From Phreatobacter stygius (GTDB lineage: Bacteria; Pseudomonadota; Alphaproteobacteria; Rhizobiales; Phreatobacteraceae), in contig NZ_CP039690.1 in assembly GCF_005144885.1 (NCBI RefSeq), positions 6,498,873 to 6,562,872 on the forward strand: DNA of 64,000 nucleotides, read 5' to 3'. Position 1 is the first letter of the stretch. Every line of letters begins with the position of its first letter. Both the position numbers and the translations under genes were made by a program. Under the pieces are notes generated by a model. The model was given only the letters and a program-made list of their open reading frames with translations. It did no database searches and was not told the DNA's origin. Shown piece after piece: positions 51,301 to 60,517 of this stretch.

Positions 51301-53487
51301 GTGTTCCCGTCCATTTGCCCCCCGGAGCGCCGCGCTGCGGCGCGAGCCCGCATTGTTCTGCCCACCGCCATTGGCCTCGTCATGGTCTCCGCTGCGGCGG
51401 CCCGCGCCACCGGGGAGGGCGGTCAGACCACCCCCGCCACGGTCACGCTCGACACGATCACCGTCCAGGGCCGCGGCACCGTGGTGCCGACCGGCCTCAA
51501 TCTCGGCACGCCCAGCCGCGGCGGCAGCCGTCTCGACCTGACACCGCTCGAAACACCCGCCAGCATCGAGATCATTCCCGGTGCGAAGATCCGCGAGCGC
51601 GGGCAGAACAGCATCACCGAAGCGGTAACCCAGAACGCCACCGGCATCACCTCGGTCGGCGCGCCCGGCAATGGCGGCGCCGCCTACACCTCGCGCGGCT
51701 TCGCCGGCGTGAATTCGGTGATGAACCTCTATGACGGCACCCGCCTCTATGTCGGCTCGGGCACCATCACCTTTCCCTTCGACACCTGGAACGTCGAGCG
51801 CATCGAGGTGCTGCGCGGGCCGGCCTCGGTCCTCTATGGCGAAGGCGCCATCGGCGGCATCATCAATGTCGTACCGAAGAAGCCGAGTTTCGATGCCATC
51901 AACGAGGTGCGTGCCGTCCTTGGCACGAATGGCACCAGGCGCCTGGCCCTCGACAGTGGTGGCGCGATCAGCGACCGGCTCGCCTATCGCTTCAACATCA
52001 GCGGCAACATGACCGATGGCTGGCTCAGGCAGAACGGCAATTTCGGCAACCTGGCGATCTCGGGCGCACTGCTGTTCCAGGCCACGCCCGATCTCGCCTT
52101 CACGCTGTCGAACGACTTCGGTTACCAGGAGCCGATGCGCTATTTCGGCACGCCACTGGTCAACGGCCAGCTCAATCGCGCACTCCGCTTCAACAACTAC
52201 AACGTCGCCGACAGCGCCATCCGCTTCCAGGACAACTGGACCCAGTTCAAGGCGGAGTGGACGCCGAATGCCGACCTGACCATCCGCAACACCGCCTATC
52301 GCATCACCTCGGACCGGCATTGGCGCAATGTCGAGAGCTACGCCGCCATCCCGAGCACGGGGCGGATCGCGCGCTCCAGCTATATCGAGATCTTCCACCG
52401 CCAGGAGCAGATCGGCAACCGCGCCGACGCCACCCTGCGCGGCAGCCTGTTCGGCCTGAAGAACGAGCTGGTGGTCGGTTTCGACGTCAACCGAATCTCG
52501 TTCCGCAACACCAGCAATTCGCCTTATGGCGGCACGAGCAGCGTCGACCCCTACGCTTTCGATCCCGGCCGTTTCATCAATCTCGCCGGGACACGCCCGG
52601 CCTTCCAGACGACGACCGACCAGGTCTCCGTCTTCGCCGAGGACCGCCTGTCGGTCACCGACAAGCTCGCGCTCATCGCCGGCATCCGCTACGAGGCGCC
52701 GCGCATCCGCCGTGACGACCTGATCAACCCGGCAAACAGCTTCACCAAGAGTTTCGACGCGATCAGCTATCGCTTCGGCGTGGTCTACAATCCGTTTCCC
52801 GACACCGCGCTCTATGCCCAATATGCCACAGGCGTCGACCCCGTCGGCAGCCTGATCTCACTGCCGGTGTCGCAGCGGAATTTCCAGCTCTCGACAGGGC
52901 GGCAGATCGAGATCGGCTTCAAGCAGGCCTTCTGGGGCGGCCGCGGCGAGTTCACCCTGGCGGGCTACCGGATCACCAAGGACAACCTCTTGACCGTCGA
53001 GCCGACCAATCCGGCCGTCATCGTGCAGGTCGGCAGCCAATCGTCCCAGGGCGTCGAGGCCTCGCTGTCGCTGAGGCTCTGGGAGAACTGGCGCGTCGAG
53101 GGCAATCTCGCGCTGCTCCGCGCGCAATATGACAATTTCCGGCAATCCGTCGGCGGCGTCGCGGTCTCCTATCGGGGCAACCAGCCGCAGAACGTGCCGA
53201 ACCAGGTCGCCAATCTCTGGCTCTCCTGGGCCTTCGCGCCGCGCATGGAGGCACGCGCCGGGGTGCAATATGTCGGCCCGACCTTCGGTGATTTCGCCAA
53301 TACGGCGCGGCGACCCGGCTACGCGCTGGTCAATGCCAGCATCGACTACCAGGTGACTGATAAGTCCCGGCTCAGCCTGCGCGGCTACAATCTGTTCGAC
53401 CAGGTCTATGCCGTGACCGGCAGTTCCACCATGTGGCTGCTCGGGCGGCCGCGCACGGTGGAACTGTCCTATGCCGTCACCTTCTGA
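51301..53487 (+). CDS. TonB-dependent siderophore/corrinoid receptor
   Basis: A 728-residue outer-membrane receptor with a signal region (LPTAIGLVMVSAAAARA), a TonB-box-like TVTLDTITVQG, a plug (ETPASIEIIPGAKIRERG, then YTSRGFAGVNSVMNLYDG and IEVLRGPASVLYGEGAIGGIINVV) and a 22-strand barrel ending ELSYAVTF. The sequence type is that of TonB siderophore receptors, but the B12 riboswitch upstream points to a corrinoid or cobalt-linked ligand. The start is a GTG at 51301. It is intact, unlike receptor 1. Confidence 0.88.
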   Translation: MFPSICPPERRAAARARIVLPTAIGLVMVSAAAARATGEGGQTTPATVTLDTITVQGRGTVVPTGLNLGTPSRGGSRLDLTPLETPASIEIIPGAKIRERGQNSITEAVTQNATGITSVGAPGNGGAAYTSRGFAGVNSVMNLYDGTRLYVGSGTITFPFDTWNVERIEVLRGPASVLYGEGAIGGIINVVPKKPSFDAINEVRAVLGTNGTRRLALDSGGAISDRLAYRFNISGNMTDGWLRQNGNFGNLAISGALLFQATPDLAFTLSNDFGYQEPMRYFGTPLVNGQLNRALRFNNYNVADSAIRFQDNWTQFKAEWTPNADLTIRNTAYRITSDRHWRNVESYAAIPSTGRIARSSYIEIFHRQEQIGNRADATLRGSLFGLKNELVVGFDVNRISFRNTSNSPYGGTSSVDPYAFDPGRFINLAGTRPAFQTTTDQVSVFAEDRLSVTDKLALIAGIRYEAPRIRRDDLINPANSFTKSFDAISYRFGVVYNPFPDTALYAQYATGVDPVGSLISLPVSQRNFQLSTGRQIEIGFKQAFWGGRGEFTLAGYRITKDNLLTVEPTNPAVIVQVGSQSSQGVEASLSLRLWENWRVEGNLALLRAQYDNFRQSVGGVAVSYRGNQPQNVPNQVANLWLSWAFAPRMEARAGVQYVGPTFGDFANTARRPGYALVNASIDYQVTDKSRLSLRGYNLFDQVYAVTGSSTMWLLGRPRTVELSYAVTF

Positions 53488-53496
53488 GGCGACGTG

Positions 53497-54312
53497 ATGG
53501 CCGTTCCAGCCGACACGTATCCAGCCGCGGCCGTTCTCGTCGAGGACCTGTGGTACCGCCGCGGCAGCCGCGACATCCTGCGCGAGGTCAGCCTCAGCGT
53601 CGCGGCGAACACCATCCTCGGCATCCTCGGCCCGAACGGCTGCGGCAAGAGCACGCTGCTGCGCTGCATCGCCGGCCTCGATCGGCCCGATCGCGGCCGC
53701 GTCGTGCTGGCGGGTTCGGACGTGCAGACGCTGTCGCCGGCCACGCGGGCCCGCCATCTGGCGCTGCAGGCGCAGGATGCCGATGCCGCGCTCGGCTTCT
53801 GCGTGCGCGATGTCGTCGGCCTCGGGCGCCTGGCCCGCCGCCGCGGCCTGTGGCACGGCGAGGACGAGCGCGACCGGGCCGTCGTCGCCCGCGCGCTCGC
53901 CAGGCTCGACCTGACGGATCTCGCCGACCGCGCGGTCGAGAGCCTCTCCGGCGGCGAGCGCCAGCGGGTGCTGATCGCGCGCGCCCTGGCGCAGGAGCCG
54001 GACATCCTGCTGCTCGACGAGCCGATGAACCACCTCGATATCCAGCATCGCTTTGCCGTGCTGGCGTTGCTGCGGTCGCTCGGCATCACCGTTCTGGCGG
54101 TGTTCCACGATATCGAACTGGCCGGCCGGTCCTGCGACCGCATCCTGCTGATGAAGGGCGGCCGGGTCCTCGCCGACGCGGCCCCGGCCGCGGCCCTGAC
54201 CTCGGAGCATTTGATGGCCGCCTTCGCGGTCGACGCCAGCGTCGACACCCACCCGGCCACGCGGCAGATCCGCGTCGACCTGCGGCCAGCCCAAGGGAGA
54301 CATCAGCCATGA
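53497..54312 (+). CDS. FecE/BtuD-type ABC ATPase (importer 2)
   Basis: A 271-residue ATPase: Walker A GPNGCGKSTLL, Q-loop LALQAQDAD, signature LSGGERQRVLIARALAQEP, Walker B ILLLDEPMNHLD and switch His in AVFHDIELAG. GAGG lies 8 bases upstream of the ATG at 53497; a GTG one codon earlier is possible. It overlaps the binding-protein gene by ATGA. It has all canonical motifs, in contrast to the IADEP of the importer 1 ATPase. Confidence 0.9.
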   Translation: MAVPADTYPAAAVLVEDLWYRRGSRDILREVSLSVAANTILGILGPNGCGKSTLLRCIAGLDRPDRGRVVLAGSDVQTLSPATRARHLALQAQDADAALGFCVRDVVGLGRLARRRGLWHGEDERDRAVVARALARLDLTDLADRAVESLSGGERQRVLIARALAQEPDILLLDEPMNHLDIQHRFAVLALLRSLGITVLAVFHDIELAGRSCDRILLMKGGRVLADAAPAAALTSEHLMAAFAVDASVDTHPATRQIRVDLRPAQGRHQP

Positions 54313-55271
54313 GGTTCGGCCCCGTCTTCGCGCTCGCCATGGCCCTCGGGTTTGCCCCCGGCGCCGCACGGGCCTTTCCCGTCGAGGTCGACAATTGCTT
54401 CGAAACGGCGCGCTTCGATGCCGCGCCGCGCCGGGCCGTGGTCAACGACACCAACATGGTCCAGACCATGCTCGACCTCGGCCTCGCCGATCGGATCGTC
54501 GCGGTTTCAGGCATTGCCGGCGTCGAGCGCCATCTGATCGCAGCCCCCGGCGTCGTCGCGGCGCTGCACCAGTTCGTCGGCCGCTACCCTTCGCTCGAAG
54601 CGGTGCTCGGCCAGGACCCCGACTTCATGTTCGCCGGCTGGAACTATGGCTTCTCGGCGGCGCGCGGCCTGACCCCGGCGGCGCTCGCGGAGATGGGCGT
54701 GAAGAGCTACACGCTGCGCGAGAGCTGCATCCGGGTCGGCCGCCGCGAGCCGATCACCATGGAGACGCTCTATACCGACCTCCAGGCGCTGGGCGCGATT
54801 TTCGGCATTGTCGAACGCGCGGAGCGGATGGTGACGACGTTGCGACGGCGCGTGGCCGATGTGGTCGAGCGTGTGCGCGGCGCCGGCGTGCCGCCCCGTG
54901 TCATGTATTGCAGCGACTGCAACAGCGAGAGCCCGCCGGTGTCGGTCGGAGCCGAGGGCATGACCGCGCTGATCACCCGGCTCGCCGGCGGACGGAACAT
55001 CTTCGACGACGTCGCCGACAGCTATGTGCGGGTCAGCTGGGAGGAGGTGGCCCGGCGCGATCCGCAATGGATCCTGATCAGCGACCATCGCGTCCCGATC
55101 AGCGAGATCATCCGCCACCTGACCTCCGACCCGCAGCTCGGCCATGTCGAGGCCATTCGCAAGCGGCAGTTCATCATCATCACCTATGCCGAGCAGACGC
55201 CCTCGACCCGCAGCGTCGACGGGCTGGAGAAGATCGCCCGCGCCCTCCATCCCGATCGGTTCGCGCCATGA
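54309..55271 (+). CDS. BtuF/FecB-type binding protein (importer 2)
   Basis: A 320-residue periplasmic protein with a signal peptide (MRFGPVFALAMALGFAPGAARA). The fold is class III: NCFETARFDAAPRRAVVNDTNMVQTMLDLGLADRIVAVSGI, then YPSLEAVLGQDPDFMFAGWNYG. Several cysteines (VDNCFE, LRESCIRV, YCSDCNSES) set it apart from importer 1's binding protein and may form disulfides or bind metal. It is coupled by ATGA on both sides. Confidence 0.87.
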   Translation: MRFGPVFALAMALGFAPGAARAFPVEVDNCFETARFDAAPRRAVVNDTNMVQTMLDLGLADRIVAVSGIAGVERHLIAAPGVVAALHQFVGRYPSLEAVLGQDPDFMFAGWNYGFSAARGLTPAALAEMGVKSYTLRESCIRVGRREPITMETLYTDLQALGAIFGIVERAERMVTTLRRRVADVVERVRGAGVPPRVMYCSDCNSESPPVSVGAEGMTALITRLAGGRNIFDDVADSYVRVSWEEVARRDPQWILISDHRVPISEIIRHLTSDPQLGHVEAIRKRQFIIITYAEQTPSTRSVDGLEKIARALHPDRFAP

Positions 55272-56356
55272 CCGAGGTAAGCAGCACGCGTCCCGCCGCC
55301 GCCGCGTCGCCAGTCATCATCGGGCAGGCGCGACGCCGTCAGCGCGCCGATCTGATCGTCTGGTGCGGCATCCTCGCCGCCCTGCTGGTCACGTCCTGCA
55401 TCGCGGCGGTCGCTTTCGGGGCGGTCGCCATCCCGATCCGGACCGTGGCGGGCATCGTCGCCGACGAACTCGGTCTCGGCCGCGTTGCGTCCGGTTGGAG
55501 CCGGGCCGAGCGCAACATCGTCTGGGAGCTGCGCCTGCCGCGTGTCCTGCTCGGCGCGACCGCGGGGGCCGGGCTTGCCGTGATCGGCGCCGTGCTGCAG
55601 GTGCTGACCCGCAACTCCCTCGCCGATCCCTATCTGTTCGGCGTCTCCGCCGGCGCTGCCGTCGGCGCCGTCCTGGTCATTCTCTATATCGGCCCCTTCG
55701 CGGGCGCCCTGGGATTGCCGATCGCGGCCTTCGCCGGCGCCTTCGCAGCCATGGTGCTGGTCTTCGCGGCGGCGCGCGGCGGCGGTGCGCCGACCAGCGA
55801 GCGGCTGGTGCTGACCGGCGTGGCGGTCGCCTTCATCCTGCATGCGGTGACCAATGCCCTGATTGTCGGCGCGGCCGACCGCGGAGCCGAGGCGGCGCTG
55901 TTCTGGATGATGGGCGGGCTCGGCAATGCCCGCTGGGCGACCGTCCCGGTTCCGGCCATCGTGACGCTCGCCGGCACCGCCTGGCTCTGCCTGCGCGCCG
56001 GCACGATCAACGCGCTCGCCTTTGGCGACGATACGGCGCGGAGCCTCGGCATCGACCCGGTGCGACTGCGCATCGAAGTCTTCGTCGTCGCCTCGCTGAT
56101 GACCGGCGCGATCGTCGCGGCCAGTGGCGGGATCGGCTTCGTCGGCCTCGTCCTGCCACATCTGGTCCGGCTGTTCGTCGGCGGCGACCTGCGCCGTCTG
56201 CTGCCGCTGTCGGCGCTCGCCGGCGGGCTGTTTCTGGTCTGGGTGGACGTCCTCGCCCGCACGGCCTTCGCGCCCCGCGAAATCCCGCTCGGGGTCGTCA
56301 CCTCGCTCTGCGGCGGGGTGTTTTTCCTCTGGCTGATGCGCCGGCGGCGCATCTGA
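55268..56356 (+). CDS. FecCD/BtuC-type ABC permease (importer 2)
   Basis: A 362-residue permease with about 9-10 helices: ELRLPRVLLGATAGAGLAVIGAVLQVLTRNSLADPYLFG, then GGIGFVGLVLPHLVRLFVGGDLRRLLPLSALAGG and APREIPLGVVTSLCGGVFFLWLM. It has a longer cytoplasmic N-terminus than the importer 1 permease. It is coupled by ATGA to the binding-protein gene. Confidence 0.9.
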   Translation: MTEVSSTRPAAAASPVIIGQARRRQRADLIVWCGILAALLVTSCIAAVAFGAVAIPIRTVAGIVADELGLGRVASGWSRAERNIVWELRLPRVLLGATAGAGLAVIGAVLQVLTRNSLADPYLFGVSAGAAVGAVLVILYIGPFAGALGLPIAAFAGAFAAMVLVFAAARGGGAPTSERLVLTGVAVAFILHAVTNALIVGAADRGAEAALFWMMGGLGNARWATVPVPAIVTLAGTAWLCLRAGTINALAFGDDTARSLGIDPVRLRIEVFVVASLMTGAIVAASGGIGFVGLVLPHLVRLFVGGDLRRLLPLSALAGGLFLVWVDVLARTAFAPREIPLGVVTSLCGGVFFLWLMRRRRI

Positions 56357-56376
56357 TCCCGCAAAGGCCGAGCCGC

Positions 56377-57129
56377 ATGTCCAACTCTTCTCCTCCGTCC
56401 GCCATCGTTCTCTACGGCCGGGCGGCTTTCGACCAGACGCAGAACCTCACGCAATTGGCCGCCCGCCTGCACGAGGTGCTTCAGCCTGATCGGGCCGGCT
56501 GCCGCATCACCACCGCCTTCGCCGACTTGACCGGGCCGTCCCTGCCCGACGTGCTCGATGCGCTCGCCGCCGCGGGGATCGAAGACACCACGGTGGTCAC
56601 CTGCATGGTGCCGGCCGACCCGAGCCTGTCGACCTGGCTGGCCGGCGCACTCAGCCAATGGCGCGCCGATCGTGGAGCCGCGATGACCGTTCGCCTGGCG
56701 CCGCCGGTCGAGCAGGCGATCGACATGGCCGCCGCCGTCGCCGCCGTTCTCGCCCTGCCGGCCGCCGGCGACGTGGCACAGGTCGTGCCGAGCCTCGGCA
56801 AGCCCGGCTGGTCGAAAATCCCGGAACACGGACGGCAGGTCTTCTTCTGCGTCGGCGCCCGCTGCCTGCATCGCGCGGCCGAGCCGCTCTACCAGCACCT
56901 GCGCAGCGCCATGAAGTCCCATCGCGCGCTCGCCGCAGGCCCTCGGCGGGTGATGTGCGCCCGCTCCAGTTGCCTCTATCCCTGCAATTTGGGGCCGCTC
57001 ATGACGGTGCATCCCGACGGCGTCTGGTATGGCGGGCTGACCCGCGAGCGGATCGATCGGATCGTGGCCGAGCATCTGCTCGGAGACGTCAGGGTTGAAG
57101 AGTGTGTCGTGCACGCTGCGGTGAAATAG
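56377..57129 (+). CDS. Degenerate CbiX-like domain fused to [2Fe-2S] ferredoxin domain
   Basis: A 250-residue protein. The N-terminal part (residues 1-130) has the CbiX/sirohydrochlorin chelatase outline (SAIVLYGRAAFDQTQNLTQLAARL, then GPSLPDVLDALAAAGIEDTTVVTCMVP) but lacks the metal-binding His residues of the active enzymes (YGRA instead of GHGS). The C-terminal part (about residues 150-240) is a thioredoxin-fold [2Fe-2S] ferredoxin with cysteines in FFCVGARCLHRA and MCARSSCLYPCNLGP, followed by VHPDGVWYGGLTRERIDRIV. It may be a redox protein acting on cobalt or corrinoid in the unit under riboswitch 2. Confidence 0.8.
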   Translation: MSNSSPPSAIVLYGRAAFDQTQNLTQLAARLHEVLQPDRAGCRITTAFADLTGPSLPDVLDALAAAGIEDTTVVTCMVPADPSLSTWLAGALSQWRADRGAAMTVRLAPPVEQAIDMAAAVAAVLALPAAGDVAQVVPSLGKPGWSKIPEHGRQVFFCVGARCLHRAAEPLYQHLRSAMKSHRALAAGPRRVMCARSSCLYPCNLGPLMTVHPDGVWYGGLTRERIDRIVAEHLLGDVRVEECVVHAAVK

Positions 57130-57142
57130 TCCAGCTCGGCAT

Positions 57143-57205
57143 CAGGTCGCCTTCGAGACCGTCAGCGTCGACGGCCGCCGGGTCTGACCGGCGGCCCTCA
57201 GCCGC
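57143..57205 (+). repeat. Remnant of an ABC ATPase gene 3' end (direct repeat)
   Basis: The 33 bases at 57143-57175 match 50835-50867 (the end of the importer 1 ATPase gene) at 31 positions. After a 26-base shortfall the match resumes over the shared stop region (GTCTGACCGGC at 57182 and 50901) and runs to TCAGCCGC, which contains the cobB stop codon. It encodes a fragment QVAFETVSVDG, then RV and stop. Confidence 0.8.
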
Positions 57206-58517
57206 GCTGGATGGCGTGGAAGAACGAACCCGAGACATGGCCCCTGACATGGCCGACCGGGCCGAGCGCGCTTGCCTCGGCATCGACCGCCTCGCCGAGC
57301 GCACCATCAGGGCTCGAGGCCAGGATCGTCGCATAGTGGAACTCGTGGCCGGTGAGGCGCGAGCCGGCGGGGCCAAGCGCGCTCGCGGCGCTGGTCGTCA
57401 CCACACGATAGCCGAGCGACATGCGCCGCTTGGCGAAGCTCGTCACGACCGGCAGCAGCCCGAGCATGGGGTAGCGGACGCCGTCGGCCGCTTCGATCGC
57501 CTCGCCCAGCACCATATAGCCGCCGCACTCGCCATGGACCGGCCGGGTTTCGGCGAAACGCGCGAGACCGGCCTTGAACCGGCTCGCTTCGGCAAGCCGC
57601 GCCGCATGCAGTTCCGGATAGCCGCCGGGCAGCCAGCAGGCATCGCAATCCTCGGGCGGGGCTTCATCGGCAAGCGGCGAGAAAGCCACGATCTCGGCGC
57701 CTTCGCCACGCCAGCCTGCCTCGACATGCGGATAGATGAAGGAGAAGGCGGCATCGCGCGCCACCGCGACGCGCCGGCCAGGTGCCGGAACCGGCGCGCC
57801 GGTCGGGCCGGAACCGGCGATCTCGGTCGTGCCGGCCGCGGCCAGCACGGCGTCGAGATCGACGGCCTCGGAGACGGCCGCGGCGAGCGCATCGAGCCGG
57901 GCCATCAGGTCTTCGGTCTCGCCGGCCTGGACCAGGCCGAGATGGCGCTCCGGCAGGATCAGGCTCGCTTCGCGCGGCAGGGCGCCGAGCACGGCCAGGC
58001 CGATGCGTTTCATGCCGTCTTCGACCAGCCGGCGATGCCGCGGGCTCGCCACCTTGTTGAGGATGACGCCGGCAATGGTGATGCGCGGATCATAATGCAT
58101 GCAGCCGAGCGCGATGGCCGCCGCCGACTGGGCCTGGCCGGAAACGTCGATGACCAGCACGACCGGCCAGCCGCAGCGCGCGGCGATATCGGCGCTGGCG
58201 CCGGTATGGCCGTGGCTCGCGCGCACCCCGTCGAACAGGCCCATCGAGCCCTCCGCCAGGATGATGTCGCTGTCCTGCGCGGCCGCGCCGGCAAGGCCTG
58301 CGACCAGATCGTCGGACATGGCGAAACTGTCGAGATTGCAGCTCGGCGCGCCGGTCGCCGCGGCATGAAAGGCCGGGTCGATATAGTCGGGTCCGCATTT
58401 GATGCCACGCACCGTCAGGCCGCGCCTGGCAAAGGCGCGCTGCAGCCCAAGCGTGATGGTGGTCTTGCCCGAGCCCGAGCGTGGCGCGGCGATCAAAAGG
58501 CCCTTGGCACGGCTCAT
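57198..58517 (-). CDS. cobB: Cobyrinic acid a,c-diamide synthase CobB
   Basis: A 439-residue glutamine-dependent amidase that amidates the a and c side chains of hydrogenobyrinic/cobyrinic acid. The N-terminal P-loop domain has GLLIAAPRSGSGKTTITLGL and GIKCGPDYIDPAFH. The C-terminal class I glutamine amidotransferase domain has LPGGYPELHA and the nucleophile Cys in HGECGGYMVLGE. Its ATG overlaps the cobA stop (4 bases). Its 3' end lies in the direct repeat described at 57143-57205. Confidence 0.95.
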   Translation of the reverse strand: MSRAKGLLIAAPRSGSGKTTITLGLQRAFARRGLTVRGIKCGPDYIDPAFHAAATGAPSCNLDSFAMSDDLVAGLAGAAAQDSDIILAEGSMGLFDGVRASHGHTGASADIAARCGWPVVLVIDVSGQAQSAAAIALGCMHYDPRITIAGVILNKVASPRHRRLVEDGMKRIGLAVLGALPREASLILPERHLGLVQAGETEDLMARLDALAAAVSEAVDLDAVLAAAGTTEIAGSGPTGAPVPAPGRRVAVARDAAFSFIYPHVEAGWRGEGAEIVAFSPLADEAPPEDCDACWLPGGYPELHAARLAEASRFKAGLARFAETRPVHGECGGYMVLGEAIEAADGVRYPMLGLLPVVTSFAKRRMSLGYRVVTTSAASALGPAGSRLTGHEFHYATILASSPDGALGEAVDAEASALGPVGHVRGHVSGSFFHAIQRG

Positions 58518-59302
58518 CGGACAGCCTCCCCGACGCCGGCGAGATAGGGCGCGATGGCGGCGCGCAGCGGCGCGATGGCGCCAATGGCGATTACCGCGGG
58601 CGAATGAATGCGGCCGGCCGCCGCCAGGCCGGGCAGCGCGGCGAGTGTCGTCGTGATGACCTCTTCCGCCCCGGTCGTGGCGCGGTGAACGGCAATGGCA
58701 GGGGTATCCGCGGCAAGGCCGCCGGCCTGGAGCGCCGTGGTGATCGGGGTGAGATTGGCCACCGCCATATAGAGCACGAGCGGCTGGCCGGTCCTGGCGA
58801 GCGTCGCCCAGTCGACGGTCTTGTCCTCGGCGAGATGACCGGTCGCCAGGATCACCGCGTGGTTGGAGTCGCGCGAGGTCGCGGGAATGCCGTGCAGCGC
58901 CAGCGTCGCAAGCCCGCTCGACACCCCCGGCACGATGCGAAAACCGATGCCGGCCTTAGCCAGCGCCAGCGCCTCTTCGTAACCGCGCCCGAACACGAAG
59001 GGGTCGCCGCCCTTCAGGCGCAGCACGCGCCGGCCCTGGCGGGCGTGGTCGACCAGCATGTCGCTGATTTCGGACTGTTTCGGCGAAGGCCTGTGACCGC
59101 GCTTGCCGGCATTCTCCAGGATCGCGCCGGGCCGGGCATAGGTCAGGATGCGCGGATCGATCAGCGCGTCATGCAGGATCACGTCGGCCTGGCCGATCGC
59201 ATGAACCGCGGTGAGGGTCAGCAGCCCGGGATCGCCAGGACCGGCCCCCACCAGCCAGACCGTGCCTGGCTCGAACACCGGCAGAAATGAAGAGGGCGTC
59301 AT
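58514..59302 (-). CDS. cobA: Uroporphyrinogen-III C-methyltransferase
   Basis: A 262-residue SUMT that makes precorrin-2. Family blocks are GTVWLVGAGPGDPGLLTLTAVHAI, then RLKGGDPFVFGRGYEEA, IVPGVSSGLATLALHGIPATSR and PLVLYMAVANL. I chose the ATG at 59302 (MTPSSFLPVFEPG) as the family-like start; the frame is open to 59413, which would overlap cobM. The stop is shared with the cobB start (ATGA). It supplies the corrin pathway and possibly siroheme. Confidence 0.92.
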   Translation of the reverse strand: MTPSSFLPVFEPGTVWLVGAGPGDPGLLTLTAVHAIGQADVILHDALIDPRILTYARPGAILENAGKRGHRPSPKQSEISDMLVDHARQGRRVLRLKGGDPFVFGRGYEEALALAKAGIGFRIVPGVSSGLATLALHGIPATSRDSNHAVILATGHLAEDKTVDWATLARTGQPLVLYMAVANLTPITTALQAGGLAADTPAIAVHRATTGAEEVITTTLAALPGLAAAGRIHSPAVIAIGAIAPLRAAIAPYLAGVGEAVR

Positions 59303-59357
59303 CGCAGACAGGCTCGGCAGGATGGGGAAGGGCAGGGTGGTTGGCGAAAGCGGCGTT

Positions 59358-60137
59358 TCATGCGTCCGGCCCTTCGTCACCGCCGCGCGGACGGAAGCGG
59401 CGGTCATAATCACGCGAATAGAGCGCGCTTTCGCGGAAATCGCTGGCGCCGAGCGCCGGTCCGACCAGGATCAGCGCGGTGCGTTCGAGTTTGGCCGCGG
59501 CGACCGCCTCGGCGATATCGGCGAGCGTCCCCTCTAGCAGGCGCTCGTCCGGCCAGGAGGCCCGGAACACCACGGCCACAGGGCAGTCGGCGCCGTAAAA
59601 CGGCGTCAGTTCGGCCACCACCTGGTCGATCACATGGATCGACAGATGGATCGCCAGCGTCGCGCCGGTCGCGGCGAAGGCCGGCAGCGTCTCGGTTGGC
59701 GGCATGGACGAGGCGCGGCCGCTGGTGCGGGTCAGCACCACCGACTGGGCCACCTCCGGCAAGGTCAGTTCGCGGCGCAGCAGCGCCGCGGCCGCCGAAA
59801 AGGCCGGCACGCCGGGGGTCACCGAATAGGGAATGGCGAGCGCATCGAGCCGGCGCATCTGCTCGCCGACCGCGCTCCAGATCGACAGGTCGCCGGAATG
59901 CAATCGCGCGACATCCTGGCCGGCGTCATGCGCGGCCGCGATCTCGGCGATGATCGCGTCGAGATCGAGCGGCGCGGTATCGACGATGCGCGCGCCCGGC
60001 GGACACCAGCCGAGCAGGGCCTGCGGGATCAGCGAGCCGGCATAGAGGCAGACCGGGCATTGCTCGATCAGCGTGCGGCCGCGCACCGTGATGAGGTCGG
60101 CGGCGCCCGGGCCGGCGCCAATGAAATGAACGGTCAT
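59358..60137 (-). CDS. cobM: Precorrin-4 C11-methyltransferase CobM
   Basis: A 259-residue tetrapyrrole methylase: [82 protein letters not shown] and the CobM-type [18 protein letters not shown]. Its ATG overlaps the cobE stop (ATGA). Codes for the C-11 methylation step of the aerobic pathway (precorrin-4 to precorrin-5). Confidence 0.95.
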   Translation of the reverse strand: MTVHFIGAGPGAADLITVRGRTLIEQCPVCLYAGSLIPQALLGWCPPGARIVDTAPLDLDAIIAEIAAAHDAGQDVARLHSGDLSIWSAVGEQMRRLDALAIPYSVTPGVPAFSAAAALLRRELTLPEVAQSVVLTRTSGRASSMPPTETLPAFAATGATLAIHLSIHVIDQVVAELTPFYGADCPVAVVFRASWPDERLLEGTLADIAEAVAAAKLERTALILVGPALGASDFRESALYSRDYDRRFRPRGGDEGPDA

Positions 60138-60517
60138 GGTCTGTTTCCGCGGGCGAGGGCGCAGGTGACCCGGCCCATGACGATGCGAGGCAGGATGAGG
60201 CTGGCGGAGGCGCCGGCCGCGGCGAGCGCGGCCGCTTCGGCCACCGAACCGACGCCGAACAGCGCGACCACACGGGTCGAGCGCGTGGCGCAGCCGGCAT
60301 CCTGGCCGCGCAACGCCTCGTCGGGAATGCCGATGACCGGCGCGCCGATAGCGGCGGCGAGCGCGATCAGTCCCGGCTCGGCGGCCCGCGTGGCGACCGT
60401 CGCCAGGCAGCCGATGTCGGCGACGTCGAGGTCGAGCCGGCCGAGCGCGGCCTCGATACAGGCCCTGATGTCGACAGGCCCGGTTCCCGGGCGCAGGCCC
60501 AATCCGACGGCAATCAT
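60134..60517 (-). CDS. cobE: CobE/CbiG C-terminal-like protein
   Basis: A 127-residue protein matching the CbiG C-terminal/CobE family: [28 protein letters not shown], then [27 protein letters not shown] and [15 protein letters not shown]. It is coupled by ATGA to cobL upstream and cobM downstream. CobE is needed in the aerobic pathway, but its exact step is not settled. Confidence 0.88.
   Translation of the reverse strand: MIAVGLGLRPGTGPVDIRACIEAALGRLDLDVADIGCLATVATRAAEPGLIALAAAIGAPVIGIPDEALRGQDAGCATRSTRVVALFGVGSVAEAAALAAAGASASLILPRIVMGRVTCALARGNRP

Noticed and set aside
51172-52821. Open leftward frame of 549 codons opposite the second TonB receptor
   Set aside because: It is antisense to plug and barrel motifs of an intact receptor; no domain was seen.
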